Below, in pieces: positions 1-6,644 of a stretch of DNA of 31,286 bases. Where the stretch lies: contig CALERO010000195.1 of the NCBI GenBank assembly GCA_937907325.1, positions 1 to 31,286 of the forward strand, in the 5' to 3' direction. A program made the translations under genes and the position numbers. The notes under the pieces are model-generated. The model worked only from the letters and a program-made list of their open reading frames with translations. It was not told the DNA's origin and made no database searches. The first letter of the stretch is position 1, and each line of letters begins with the position of its first letter. Source of the stretch: UBA4716 sp002438865. Lineage in GTDB: Bacteria > Bacillota > Clostridia > UBA1381.

Positions 1-431
1 TTTACAGACCGAATTGCACATCCGGTTGGAATGATAATCAGATAGGTATTAAATACTCACCGACATTGAGAGCGTCCAACCCAAACACCATTGTTATGCA
101 GACCATCAACACCGCTGACGGGAAAAAGTATTACATAAAACGGTTATCGCCTTGTGAAGCATATCGCTTTATGGGGTTTGACGATGCAGACTATGAAAAA
201 GCATCGGCGGTTTGCCCTAAAACTGCAATATACCATCAGGCAGGCAACAGCATTGTCGTTGATGTTGTGTATTGGGTTCTTAAAGAATTGTTTAATGCTA
301 TGCCCTATCTGTTTGAAAATATACAGTTTCTGCATTTGTTTTCAGGGATAGGGGCATTTGAAAAAGCATTTTACAGAATGATTGATGAAGCAAATTCTGC
401 CGATTCAAAAGGCGGTGATTTGCTTGAATAA
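1..431 (+). CDS. DNA cytosine-5 methyltransferase, C-terminal part (5' end outside window)
   Basis: The frame is open from the window edge, so only the C-terminal target-recognition and late motif region is visible. Seen: a motif IX-like segment (RLSPCEAYRFMGF) and motif X (QAGNSIVVDVV), both hallmarks of m5C methyltransferases, which transfer a methyl group from SAM to cytosine C5. The catalytic Pro-Cys motif IV would lie upstream of the window. Oddly, motif X is followed by a second motif-I-like stretch (LHLFSGIGAFEKAF), normally found at the N-terminus, and the protein then ends. The last codons overlap the start of the next gene. In a mobile element such an enzyme usually protects incoming DNA from restriction. 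The family call is firm; target specificity cannot be read. Confidence 0.88.
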   Translation, partial: YRPNCTSGWNDNQIGIKYSPTLRASNPNTIVMQTINTADGKKYYIKRLSPCEAYRFMGFDDADYEKASAVCPKTAIYHQAGNSIVVDVVYWVLKELFNAMPYLFENIQFLHLFSGIGAFEKAFYRMIDEANSADSKGGDLLE

Positions 432-1011
432 CAATCTTAAAGGGATGTATAACTCGTCAAACGATGAGTTATACACTCCAAAAATTCTGGTAGAACCGAT
501 TATTAAATATATTCCAAAAGGAAGTACGGTATGGTGTCCTTGCGATACCAAATCAAGCGAATTTGTTCTCACGTTGAAAGAGCATAACATAAAGGTAATT
601 CATTCTCATATTTGGGAAGGAAAAGACTTTCTTACTTATGAACCGGACGAACACTATGATTGCATAATCACAAACCCACCGTTTTCTATAAAACTTGATA
701 TTTTTAAAAGACTGATAAGTCTGCAAAAACCCTTTGCTATATTGATGAACAGCACTTGTGAACAGTATCAGGTGATAGGAAACTACTTTTATGAACTTGG
801 AGAAAAGGGCATCCGAATCCAAAAACTAACACCTGATAAAAAAGTTAGTTTCAACGGCAAGACATCCAGTTTTAATACAGCGTATTATTGCTGTAATTTC
901 TTGCCTAGGGACAATATGTACTGTCATCTTGCTCATAACAACTCCGGGAAACACTATGTTCCGAGTCGTATGTATAAAGATGTTATATCTGATACGGGAA
1001 ATTCAAATTAA
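424..1011 (+). CDS. Adenine-methylase-like protein with NPPF motif
   Basis: This protein of about 195 residues carries the motif IITNPPFSI, the (D/N)PPF motif IV of N6-adenine and other amino-methyltransferases, and an N-terminal segment (NDELYTPKILVEPIIKYIP) of the kind seen in phage and ICE DNA methylases. I place the start at TTG 424, which overlaps the TAA of the preceding gene and follows a GGCGGTGA sequence. The ATG at 445 sits directly against its AAAGGG and seems too close. A clear FxGxG SAM-binding motif I is not obvious; the WCPCDTKSSEF stretch may be its divergent form. The overlap with the cytosine methylase suggests translational coupling and a shared role in DNA modification or protection. 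Substrate is inferred only from the family. Confidence 0.7.
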   Translation: MNNNLKGMYNSSNDELYTPKILVEPIIKYIPKGSTVWCPCDTKSSEFVLTLKEHNIKVIHSHIWEGKDFLTYEPDEHYDCIITNPPFSIKLDIFKRLISLQKPFAILMNSTCEQYQVIGNYFYELGEKGIRIQKLTPDKKVSFNGKTSSFNTAYYCCNFLPRDNMYCHLAHNNSGKHYVPSRMYKDVISDTGNSN

Positions 1012-1020
1012 CTTAGCATA

Positions 1021-1050
1021 TTTGGCGGTATCTATTCAAAACCGTCATAA
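1021..1050 (+). repeat. Hairpin repeat, copy 1 (upstream of ardC-like gene)
   Basis: A 21-base direct repeat (TTTGGCGGTATCTATTCAAA plus A) occurs here and again at 2206. Here GGCGGT can pair with ACCGTC through one G-U wobble, with a loop of about 11 bases. In copy 2 the same stem pairs perfectly (GGCGGT with ACCGCC), so the pairing is kept although the bases differ. It lies in the gap ahead of the ArdC-like gene, about 30 bases before its ATG. Confidence 0.7.
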
Positions 1051-1081
1051 AGCACTATGAAAATTACGGAGGAACTAAAAA

Positions 1082-1951
1082 ATGAGTAAATTTAACATAT
1101 ATGAAGTTATAACCCAAAGATTCATAGAACAGTTGGAAAACGGTGTTATTCCGTGGAGAAAACCTTGGACAGGCACACGGAATGGTGCATACAGCAGATA
1201 TTCAAAAAGACCTTACAGCTTGCTTAATCAAATGCTGCTCGGCAAATCGGGCGAATGGTTGACATACAGGCAAATTACCCAGCTCGGTGGTTTTGTTAAT
1301 GAGGGCGAGAGGTCAAGCATGGTTGTTTATTGGAATATGCTTACTGTTCCGGACGAGGAGAATGCAGACAGAACAAAAAGCATACCGATTCTGCGGTATT
1401 ACAAGGTTTTTCATATAGACCAGACCACAGGCATAAAACCGCTTGACCTTGAAGAAATGAATGTTATTCTTGAACCTAATCGGGAGGCCGAAACGGTTAT
1501 CCAAAATTACATAGCAAAAACAGGCGTAGCATTTAATGTGAAGGTTTCCGACGAAGCATTTTATGACCCAAAGCAAGACAGCATAACCATTCCCTGTATG
1601 GAGCAGTATTCCTCGGTATCGGACTATTACAGTACGGCATTTCACGAGATAACCCATTCAACAGGACATAAGGACAGGCTTGACAGATTGGTTGACGGTG
1701 CTTTTTTAAGAGATCGAAACAAATACGCAAAAGAAGAACTTATTGCCGAAATCGGTTCAGCATCACTCTGTAATTTATGCGGTGTTGAAACGCCTGAGGT
1801 ATTTGAAAATTCTGCGGCATATATACAGAATTGGATTAACGCCTTAAACGGCAACATGCATCTGATTGTCAGTGCAAGCAGTAAAGCACAAAAAGCAGTA
1901 GATTTTATATTAAATGATAAACAGGAGGATTTGGAAAATGAAAATAACTAA
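1082..1951 (+). CDS. ArdC-like antirestriction protein (zincin metallopeptidase)
   Basis: The 289-residue protein matches the ArdC/DUF1738 layout: an N-terminal ssDNA-binding-type domain (residues about 1-130, with the typical opening NIYEVITQRFIEQLENGVIPWRKPW) followed by a zincin-like metallopeptidase domain with HEITH (H188, E189, H192) and a downstream glutamate in the stretch EELIAEIG, a likely third zinc ligand. Plasmid ArdC proteins bind single-stranded DNA and protect entering conjugative DNA from restriction; that role here is inferred from family and context. Its ATG follows ACGGAGGAACT, a good ribosome binding site. The stop overlaps the start of the next gene by 14 bases. Position between methylases and xis/int fits an establishment module of an ICE. 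Confidence 0.9.
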   Translation: MSKFNIYEVITQRFIEQLENGVIPWRKPWTGTRNGAYSRYSKRPYSLLNQMLLGKSGEWLTYRQITQLGGFVNEGERSSMVVYWNMLTVPDEENADRTKSIPILRYYKVFHIDQTTGIKPLDLEEMNVILEPNREAETVIQNYIAKTGVAFNVKVSDEAFYDPKQDSITIPCMEQYSSVSDYYSTAFHEITHSTGHKDRLDRLVDGAFLRDRNKYAKEELIAEIGSASLCNLCGVETPEVFENSAAYIQNWINALNGNMHLIVSASSKAQKAVDFILNDKQEDLENENN

Positions 1952-2195
1952 TAGAAACAAATTAGAGGTTATGAACCTTATTCACAACAACAGAAGAACA
2001 ACATTAAATGAAACATATTGTTCTCTTTCACAGCAGGAAATGGCAGAATATTTGTGCTGCAACAGAAGCAAAGTTTCCCGTATTATATGCAGATTAATTG
2101 ATGAAGGATATATCATTCCGAGAAATGGAAAGGTTAGAAGATATGCTCTCACAACAAAGGGAAAAGGTGTTTTAACGAATCTTAACACAAAATGA
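1938..2195 (+). CDS. Small winged-helix transcriptional regulator
   Basis: An 85-residue protein with a helix-turn-helix core of the Crp/MarR winged-helix type: SLSQQEMAEYLCCNRSKVSRIICRL followed by a wing-like segment (GYIIPRNGKVRRYALT). The ATG at 1938 is chosen because AGGAGG lies at 1922-1927; a longer frame begins at 1914 but lacks such a site. It overlaps the end of the ArdC-like gene, so the two are probably cotranslated. A sensor domain is absent, so it probably acts as a simple DNA-binding switch for the mobile element, perhaps controlling xis. The target is unknown. Confidence 0.75.
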   Translation: MKITNRNKLEVMNLIHNNRRTTLNETYCSLSQQEMAEYLCCNRSKVSRIICRLIDEGYIIPRNGKVRRYALTTKGKGVLTNLNTK

Positions 2196-2205
2196 TTTTA
2201 TATAG

Positions 2206-2236
2206 TTTGGCGGTATCTATTCAAAAACCGCCCAAA
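2206..2236 (+). repeat. Hairpin repeat, copy 2 (between regulator and xis)
   Basis: The second copy of the 21-base repeat at 1021. The stem here is longer: TTTGGCGGT pairs with ACCGCC-CAAA with a single bulged C. It lies just after the winged-helix gene and about 90 bases before xis. There is no T-run directly after it, so it is not a simple terminator. It may be an RNA processing or attenuation element, or a protein binding site. Confidence 0.7.
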
Positions 2237-2255
2237 TTTAAATTATGAGGTGAAA

Positions 2256-2297
2256 ATGACCGAAATTTCAAAAATATGCAATTTGTTTAATAAATAA
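2256..2297 (+). CDS. Possible 13-codon leader peptide upstream of xis
   Basis: A short frame (MTEISKICNLFNK) begins 20 bases after hairpin repeat copy 2. It has GAGGTGA at 2247-2253, only 3 bases ahead of the ATG, a tight spacing. It could be a leader peptide governing xis, or chance. Length gives no statistical support. Confidence 0.2.
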   Translation: MTEISKICNLFNK

Positions 2298-2324
2298 AAT
2301 TGTTGCAAAAGGAGGACGGAAAAA

Positions 2325-2519
2325 ATGAAAGAAGTACCTATTTGGGAAAAAAGTAACTTAACATTAGAAGAGGCGGCGGCATATACCGGGATTGGTATTA
2401 GTAAACTGCGTCAGTTGTCCGACAGTGAAGATTGTACATTTGTCCTCTGGGTTGGGACAAAGAGATTGATAAAAAGAAAAAAGTTTGATGAATACATAGA
2501 TATGGCATATTCTGTATAA
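2325..2519 (+). CDS. xis: Tn916-type excisionase
   Basis: A 64-residue basic protein with the Tn916 Xis layout: a start KEVPIWEKSNLTLEEAAAYT, then a MerR-like winged helix (GISKLRQLSD) and a basic end (KRLIKRKKFDEYID). In the Tn916 family, Xis bends the element ends and directs integrase toward excision. The ATG follows AAAGGAGGACGGAAAAA, a very strong ribosome binding site. It lies directly upstream of int, the usual order. Family identity and context together make this a firm call. Confidence 0.92.
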   Translation: MKEVPIWEKSNLTLEEAAAYTGIGISKLRQLSDSEDCTFVLWVGTKRLIKRKKFDEYIDMAYSV

Positions 2520-2549
2520 AGCAAAATTAAGAATGTACTGAAAATTTTC

Positions 2550-2619
2550 AAAAAATGCCTTGCGTTTTGGGTGTAGTTGCGATATAATCCTATCCATATA
2601 AACGCTAAGGCATTTTTTT
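2550..2619 (+). terminator. Long hairpin with T-run between xis and int, enclosing the int promoter
   Basis: The arm at 2550-2566 (AAAAAATGCCTTGCGTT) is complementary to 2601-2618 (AACGCTAAGGCATTTTTT) except for one bulged base, giving about 17 base pairs, and the distal arm ends in seven T at 2613-2619. A transcript from xis would fold this as an intrinsic terminator. The 34-base loop holds the -10 box of the int promoter, so transcripts starting there would carry only the second arm and escape termination. Confidence 0.75.
2560..2588 (+). promoter_or_regulatory. Sigma-A promoter for int
   Basis: The -35 box TTGCGT (2560-2565) and a perfect -10 box TATAAT (2583-2588) are separated by 17 bases. 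The predicted start near 2595 lies inside the hairpin loop described at 2550-2619. int begins about 50 bases downstream. Confidence 0.75.
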
Positions 2620-2646
2620 AACGCAAAAAGAAAGGAAGTTGAAAAA

Positions 2647-3891
2647 ATGTCAAATACAAGTGCAACAAAAAAATCTAAGAGGAGGTTGGACAAAAACAGA
2701 ATTACTCTTCGCAAAGGAGAAATTCAACGTAAGGACGGTATATATTGTTATCGTTGGAATACCCGTGGAGGTCAGAGGCATTACATATATGCCGGAACAC
2801 TTGATGAACTGCGCCGTAAAGAAGCTGAACTTACTGTTGATAATTTTGATGGGATACGCACAGACAAACAACATACCACTGTAAATGATATGTTTGACTT
2901 ATGGTGTGAGTTAAAGCGTGGTCTGAAAGATAATACATTTCAAAATTATAAATATATGTATAATAATTTTGTTAGAAATGATTTCGGAAAGCAAAAATTA
3001 TCAAAGGTAAAAAAATCCGATGTCAAGAAATTTTATAATACATTGGCTGATGAAAGAATTCTTAAAATTGCAACAATTGACACAATACATAATATATTAC
3101 ATCAGGTTTTTTCATTGGCTATGGATGATAATTACATCCGATTGAATCCAACTGATAATATGCTTAGAGAATTAAAGCAAGCACATAATTTTTCGGCAGA
3201 AAAGCGAAAGGCTTTGACTGTTCCGGAACAAGAGTTATTTATTAATTTTTTGAAATCTAATGCTAAATACAATCATTGGTATCCGGTTTTTGCAGTAATG
3301 CTTGGCACAGGAATGAGAGTGGGTGAAATAGTCGGACTTAGGTGGTGCGATATCAATTTTGAGGAAAATCTTATCAGCGTTAATCATACTTTGGTGTATT
3401 ATAATAAAGGCGATAATAATGGTTGTTCCTATGCCGTAAATACACCTAAAACAAAAGCGGGTGAACGCACAATACCTATGCTTGAATCGGTAAAAAAAGC
3501 ATTTTTAAAAGAAAAATCATATCAGAACGAAGTCGGAATATCTTGCAGTGTTGAAATTGATGGATATACGGATTTTATATTTGTTAATAGGTTTGGAAAT
3601 GTGCAGAATCAAGGAACGTTAAATAAGGCAATAAAAAGGATTATAAGAGACTGTAATTATGCTGTTCTGTCAAAAGAAGAGGGCGAACCTTTACTATTGC
3701 CACCGTTCAGTTGCCACTCTCTGCGGCATACATTCTCTACACGTTTATGTGAAAATGGCGTAAATATAAAGGTTATTCAGGATGTGTTGGGACACAGTGA
3801 TTTTACAACCACAATGGATGTCTATACGGATGCTACAAAAGAATTAAAGCAACGGGAATTTGACCTTTTAAGTTTAAAATTATTTAATTAA
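2647..3891 (+). CDS. int: Tn916-type tyrosine integrase
   Basis: A 414-residue tyrosine recombinase. It has an N-terminal AP2-like arm-binding region (GIYCYRWNTRGGQRHYIYAGTL), a SAM-like core-binding domain (about 75-175) and a C-terminal catalytic domain. All active-site residues are visible: R224 (GTGMRVGE), H357 and R360 (CHSLRHTF), H383 (VLGHSD) and the nucleophile Y393 (MDVYTDAT). It catalyses integration and excision of the element, with Xis for excision. Its length is close to Tn916 Int. AAAGGAAG lies ahead of the ATG. It is the last gene before the presumed element end, so the att site should lie just downstream. Confidence 0.96.
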   Translation: MSNTSATKKSKRRLDKNRITLRKGEIQRKDGIYCYRWNTRGGQRHYIYAGTLDELRRKEAELTVDNFDGIRTDKQHTTVNDMFDLWCELKRGLKDNTFQNYKYMYNNFVRNDFGKQKLSKVKKSDVKKFYNTLADERILKIATIDTIHNILHQVFSLAMDDNYIRLNPTDNMLRELKQAHNFSAEKRKALTVPEQELFINFLKSNAKYNHWYPVFAVMLGTGMRVGEIVGLRWCDINFEENLISVNHTLVYYNKGDNNGCSYAVNTPKTKAGERTIPMLESVKKAFLKEKSYQNEVGISCSVEIDGYTDFIFVNRFGNVQNQGTLNKAIKRIIRDCNYAVLSKEEGEPLLLPPFSCHSLRHTFSTRLCENGVNIKVIQDVLGHSDFTTTMDVYTDATKELKQREFDLLSLKLFN

Positions 3892-4150
3892 GGTCTATTA
3901 CACCAACTACACCATTTACTGTACCATTTCCCCTGTAATCTGCATAGAGTTATGTAGAATTATGATAAATTGCCCTTATCATGATTGTAGTATTTATAGG
4001 GATATGAGGGGTTATATCTGATTATGAAAATTTATCAGATATATTCCCGACAATGAAGCCGTTGGAGAAATAAACCGCATAAAATGAGGCTTTTGAGGTG
4101 TTTGACTGCACCTCACTGCACCGATTTATGTATTAAAAGATAACTATTAA
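3892..4150. other. Noncoding region after int; presumed right end (att) of the mobile element
   Basis: No credible gene is seen between int and the regulator at 4260. Just after int are spaced repeats TACACCA at 3899 and 3908 and TACCA at 3922, resembling integrase arm-binding repeats. A perfect 10-base inverted repeat (TATATCTGAT and ATCAGATATA, 4013-4022 and 4034-4043) and a 6-base one (GAGGTG and CACCTC, 4095-4114) follow. The exact att core cannot be fixed without the left end of the element. Confidence 0.5.
4013..4043. repeat. 10-bp perfect inverted repeat downstream of int
   Basis: TATATCTGAT (4013-4022) and ATCAGATATA (4034-4043) flank an 11-base AT-rich spacer. There is no T-run, so it is more likely a protein site near the element end than a terminator. 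Confidence 0.55.
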
Positions 4151-4177
4151 GAGCTGCAAATATTTGCAGCTCTTTTT
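4151..4177 (+). terminator. Rho-independent terminator
   Basis: GAGCTGCAAAT pairs with ATTTGCAGCTC (4151-4172) and is followed by TTTTT. It separates the mobile element from the two-component operon. Confidence 0.8.
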
Positions 4178-4206
4178 GCCGCATATCAAAAAAATAAATT
4201 AAACAA

Positions 4207-4235
4207 TTGAAATTTCCGACAATTTACGCTATAAT
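4207..4235 (+). promoter_or_regulatory. Sigma-A promoter for the two-component operon
   Basis: TTGAAA (4207-4212) and TATAAT (4230-4235) are spaced by exactly 17 bases. GGGAGG (4246-4251) then precedes the ATG at 4260. Confidence 0.8.
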
Positions 4236-4259
4236 AAAATCCGAAGGGAGGATTGAAGA

Positions 4260-4988
4260 ATGAACATTACAATATGCGACGACCAAAACAACGAGCTTGA
4301 CTACATCAGACAGATTATGTCGGAATATGCAAGCGAACATTCGGAGCTTTTTATGAACATTAAATGTTTCTCCAATCCGCTCGATATGCTGGACGACATA
4401 AACAAAAACGGCGTACCCGATATTGCACTGCTCGATATTTGTATGCCGGGAGTTCTCGGAACAGAAATCGCAAAAGAAATCCAAAACAAAAGCGACGGCA
4501 GTACCGATATAATTTTTCTGACCTCAAGTTCCGAATTTGCTGTTGAAGCATTCGCCCTGCACGTAAACGACTATCTGACAAAACCGTATACAAAGGAACG
4601 TCTGACCGACACGCTTGACAGAATAATCGAAAAAAGGCAAAAGCGGCTGTACATACCTGTAACGTGCGGCAGAGAAATACACCTTATAGATTTATACCGG
4701 GTAATGTATACGGAATCAAAAAACCATAATTCCGAAATACACTTAAAATCCGGAAAGAGCATTAAAACACGTATGCCGCTTACGGGCATAAAAAATCTTT
4801 TTGACAACGCCGGCGGTTTTATATCGGTCGGCGCCTCGTACATTGTCAATCTGCGTTGCGTTCAAAGCGTTCTGCAATCAGAGCTTATTATGGTAAACGG
4901 CGAAAGTATCCCTATCCCGAGACGTCTCAGGAACGAGGTCAGGGAGAAATACTTTGATTTTTACGCAAAGGAGGCAATGAAAAAATGA
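4260..4988 (+). CDS. LytTR-family response regulator (AgrA-like)
   Basis: A 242-residue protein with a receiver domain (about 1-120: acidic pair D7/D8, phosphoacceptor D59 in LLDICMPG, conserved K108 in YLTKPY) and a LytTR DNA-binding domain (about 137-238). LytTR regulators bind pairs of 9-base direct repeats and often act on surface, toxin or bacteriocin genes. Its last codons overlap the kinase start (ATGA). The regulon is not shown, but the next transcription unit is the surface-glycan operon, which is the most economical target. No AgrB/AgrD-like signal gene is near. Confidence 0.93.
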   Translation: MNITICDDQNNELDYIRQIMSEYASEHSELFMNIKCFSNPLDMLDDINKNGVPDIALLDICMPGVLGTEIAKEIQNKSDGSTDIIFLTSSSEFAVEAFALHVNDYLTKPYTKERLTDTLDRIIEKRQKRLYIPVTCGREIHLIDLYRVMYTESKNHNSEIHLKSGKSIKTRMPLTGIKNLFDNAGGFISVGASYIVNLRCVQSVLQSELIMVNGESIPIPRRLRNEVREKYFDFYAKEAMKK

Positions 4989-6256
4989 TACATATAACTG
5001 CCGCTATGGTTCTGGTCGGAATTTCACATTTGATTTCCTTTTGGGCAATGACGGAACGGAAATATTCCGTCGGCAAAACAGCGTTCATATACTTAGCTTT
5101 TTTCGCTATGTTTTTGGTGCTTACACTGCTTTCGTATACAATATTCAAAAACGGCACGGAATATTACGCTGTGGGATATGTATGCACCCTCATTATGTCT
5201 TTCTTTGTTTTTGTATTCGTTTCTGCCGATCCGATATGCAAAAAAATATTTTTGTTTGTCAGTTATGCAAATGTATTCAGCGTATTCGGGTGCATTTCAG
5301 CCATACTGTGCGGATTGTTCCTTAAAAATTCACCGGAAATCGTTGTATTCTATGCAAGAAACATTGCAAGAACAATTATGTTTGTTCCTGCGGCATGGGT
5401 ATATTTGCGCTTTCTGCGTCCTGCGGTGAGGGCAGTTCCTGAAAAGCGCCGCCATACCTGGTATTCAATATCAGTGGTTTCCGTGTTGTTTCTGGTGATT
5501 TTTGCATCGTCTTTGATAATATTTCATACCCAAGGCACTCAAATCAACGAATATACCCTGTTCTTTGCGATTGCGGTTTTGATTTACTGTTCGGTGCTTT
5601 GGGTTATTTTCGGCACAATCCAGTCAATGATAGCCGAAAACAACACGGAATTAGTCAGACAAAATGCGGTTTATTTGCAGGAGCAGCTTAAAGCGGCAAA
5701 AGAAAATGAATTGTCCGCAAAAACCGTGCGCCATGATTTCAGACACCACAACCAAAACGTTATATCCATGCTCGGAAAAGGTGAAGTGCAAAAAGCCATA
5801 GATTACCTGGAACAGTACAACGACAGTCTGGACGCATTAAAACTGAACGATTTTTGCCCGAACATTACCGTGAACGCCATTTTAAACAGTTTTTACACCA
5901 AAGCGCAGAAGAACGGGATTTCGGTTTCCGTTGAGGCGGACACCAATGAAAACACGCCCATATCCGATATGGATTTTGTTGCCGTTTTGTCAAACCTTCT
6001 TGAAAACGCTGTAAACGGCTGTATTGAATGTGACTCACACGGTGAGATAAAGCTTAACATAAGAACCGTTTCGGACAAAATAGTTATTTTATGTACCAAC
6101 CCCTGCAAGCCGGGGATTGTTATAGAAAACAACATAATTAAAAACAGAGGTATCGGCATAGCAGGTATGCTTGCGGCGATAAGAAAATATAACGGAGACA
6201 TTAAATACAGTACGGATAACAAGACGTTAAGCGTCTGCATTATATTAAATACTTAA
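4985..6256 (+). CDS. GHKL sensor histidine kinase (AgrC-like)
   Basis: A 423-residue membrane kinase. About six to seven hydrophobic segments fill residues 1-215, followed by a coiled dimerisation helix. The phosphoacceptor is H250 in the stretch VRHDFRHHNQN, then comes a HATPase domain with the N box NLLENAVNGC near residue 335 and a G box (NRGIGIAGM) near 390. The multi-membrane sensor with a short C-terminal ATPase lacking long linkers is typical of AgrC/ComD-type peptide sensors. It is translationally coupled to the response regulator. The signal it senses is not apparent. Confidence 0.92.
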   Translation: MIHITAAMVLVGISHLISFWAMTERKYSVGKTAFIYLAFFAMFLVLTLLSYTIFKNGTEYYAVGYVCTLIMSFFVFVFVSADPICKKIFLFVSYANVFSVFGCISAILCGLFLKNSPEIVVFYARNIARTIMFVPAAWVYLRFLRPAVRAVPEKRRHTWYSISVVSVLFLVIFASSLIIFHTQGTQINEYTLFFAIAVLIYCSVLWVIFGTIQSMIAENNTELVRQNAVYLQEQLKAAKENELSAKTVRHDFRHHNQNVISMLGKGEVQKAIDYLEQYNDSLDALKLNDFCPNITVNAILNSFYTKAQKNGISVSVEADTNENTPISDMDFVAVLSNLLENAVNGCIECDSHGEIKLNIRTVSDKIVILCTNPCKPGIVIENNIIKNRGIGIAGMLAAIRKYNGDIKYSTDNKTLSVCIILNT

Positions 6257-6291
6257 CCAATTGCGTCTCAAAAACGACCAATTACGACCAA
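6256..6291. promoter_or_regulatory. ACCAA direct repeats: candidate LytTR operator
   Basis: ACCAA occurs at 6256, 6277 and 6287; the last two are within an 8-base direct repeat ACGACCAA (6274 and 6284). The steps are 21 and 10 bases, i.e. two and one helical turns. A 21-base step is about that of known LytTR sites, but the repeat is not the AgrA consensus. The site lies between the two-component operon and the glycan operon. Confidence 0.3.
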
Positions 6292-6315
6292 AACCGCCCC
6301 AACGGGCGGTTTTTT
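6291..6315 (+). terminator. Rho-independent terminator of the two-component operon
   Basis: AAACCGCCC (6291-6299) pairs with GGGCGGTTT (6304-6312) around a CAAC loop, followed by more T. A strong textbook terminator. Confidence 0.92.
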
Positions 6316-6354
6316 GTTATACTTATTATAACCGCTTGTTCGGAGGTGAAAACA

Positions 6355-6621
6355 GTGATTTTCAAAAAAAAGAAAATAACATTTGATAAAGTGGCAAAAT
6401 TTAATTACGAATTGGATACCAACGAAGCACTGAAAGAAGAACTTAAAAAACTTGCGTTATGCAAAAATGAAATAAACAAGACGGAGTATCTGTCAAGAAT
6501 GTTATCTTTATTCAGCAAGGAGGGGCTTGATATTTCACTTAAGGAGCTGGATATGCTCCTTCTTCTGCGAAGCAAAACGGAGCAAATGCTGCTTGAGAAA
6601 ACAAGCGACGCAAAAGCATAG
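6355..6621 (+). CDS. 88-aa protein of unknown function at the head of the glycan operon
   Basis: The start is GTG 6355, with GGAGGT at 6342-6347 and 7 bases of spacing; the upstream in-frame GTG at 6346 is inside that ribosome site. The product is soluble, charged and probably all helical (ALKEELKKLALCKNEI, then ISLKELDMLLLLRSKTEQMLLE). I recognise no family. It lies 23 bases ahead of rmlA, so it is almost certainly cotranscribed with the sugar genes. A small helical protein there could be a regulator or assembly partner, but nothing in the sequence shows it. Confidence 0.75.
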   Translation: MIFKKKKITFDKVAKFNYELDTNEALKEELKKLALCKNEINKTEYLSRMLSLFSKEGLDISLKELDMLLLLRSKTEQMLLEKTSDAKA

Positions 6622-6644
6622 AATTATTTGAGGGAGTAAACATT

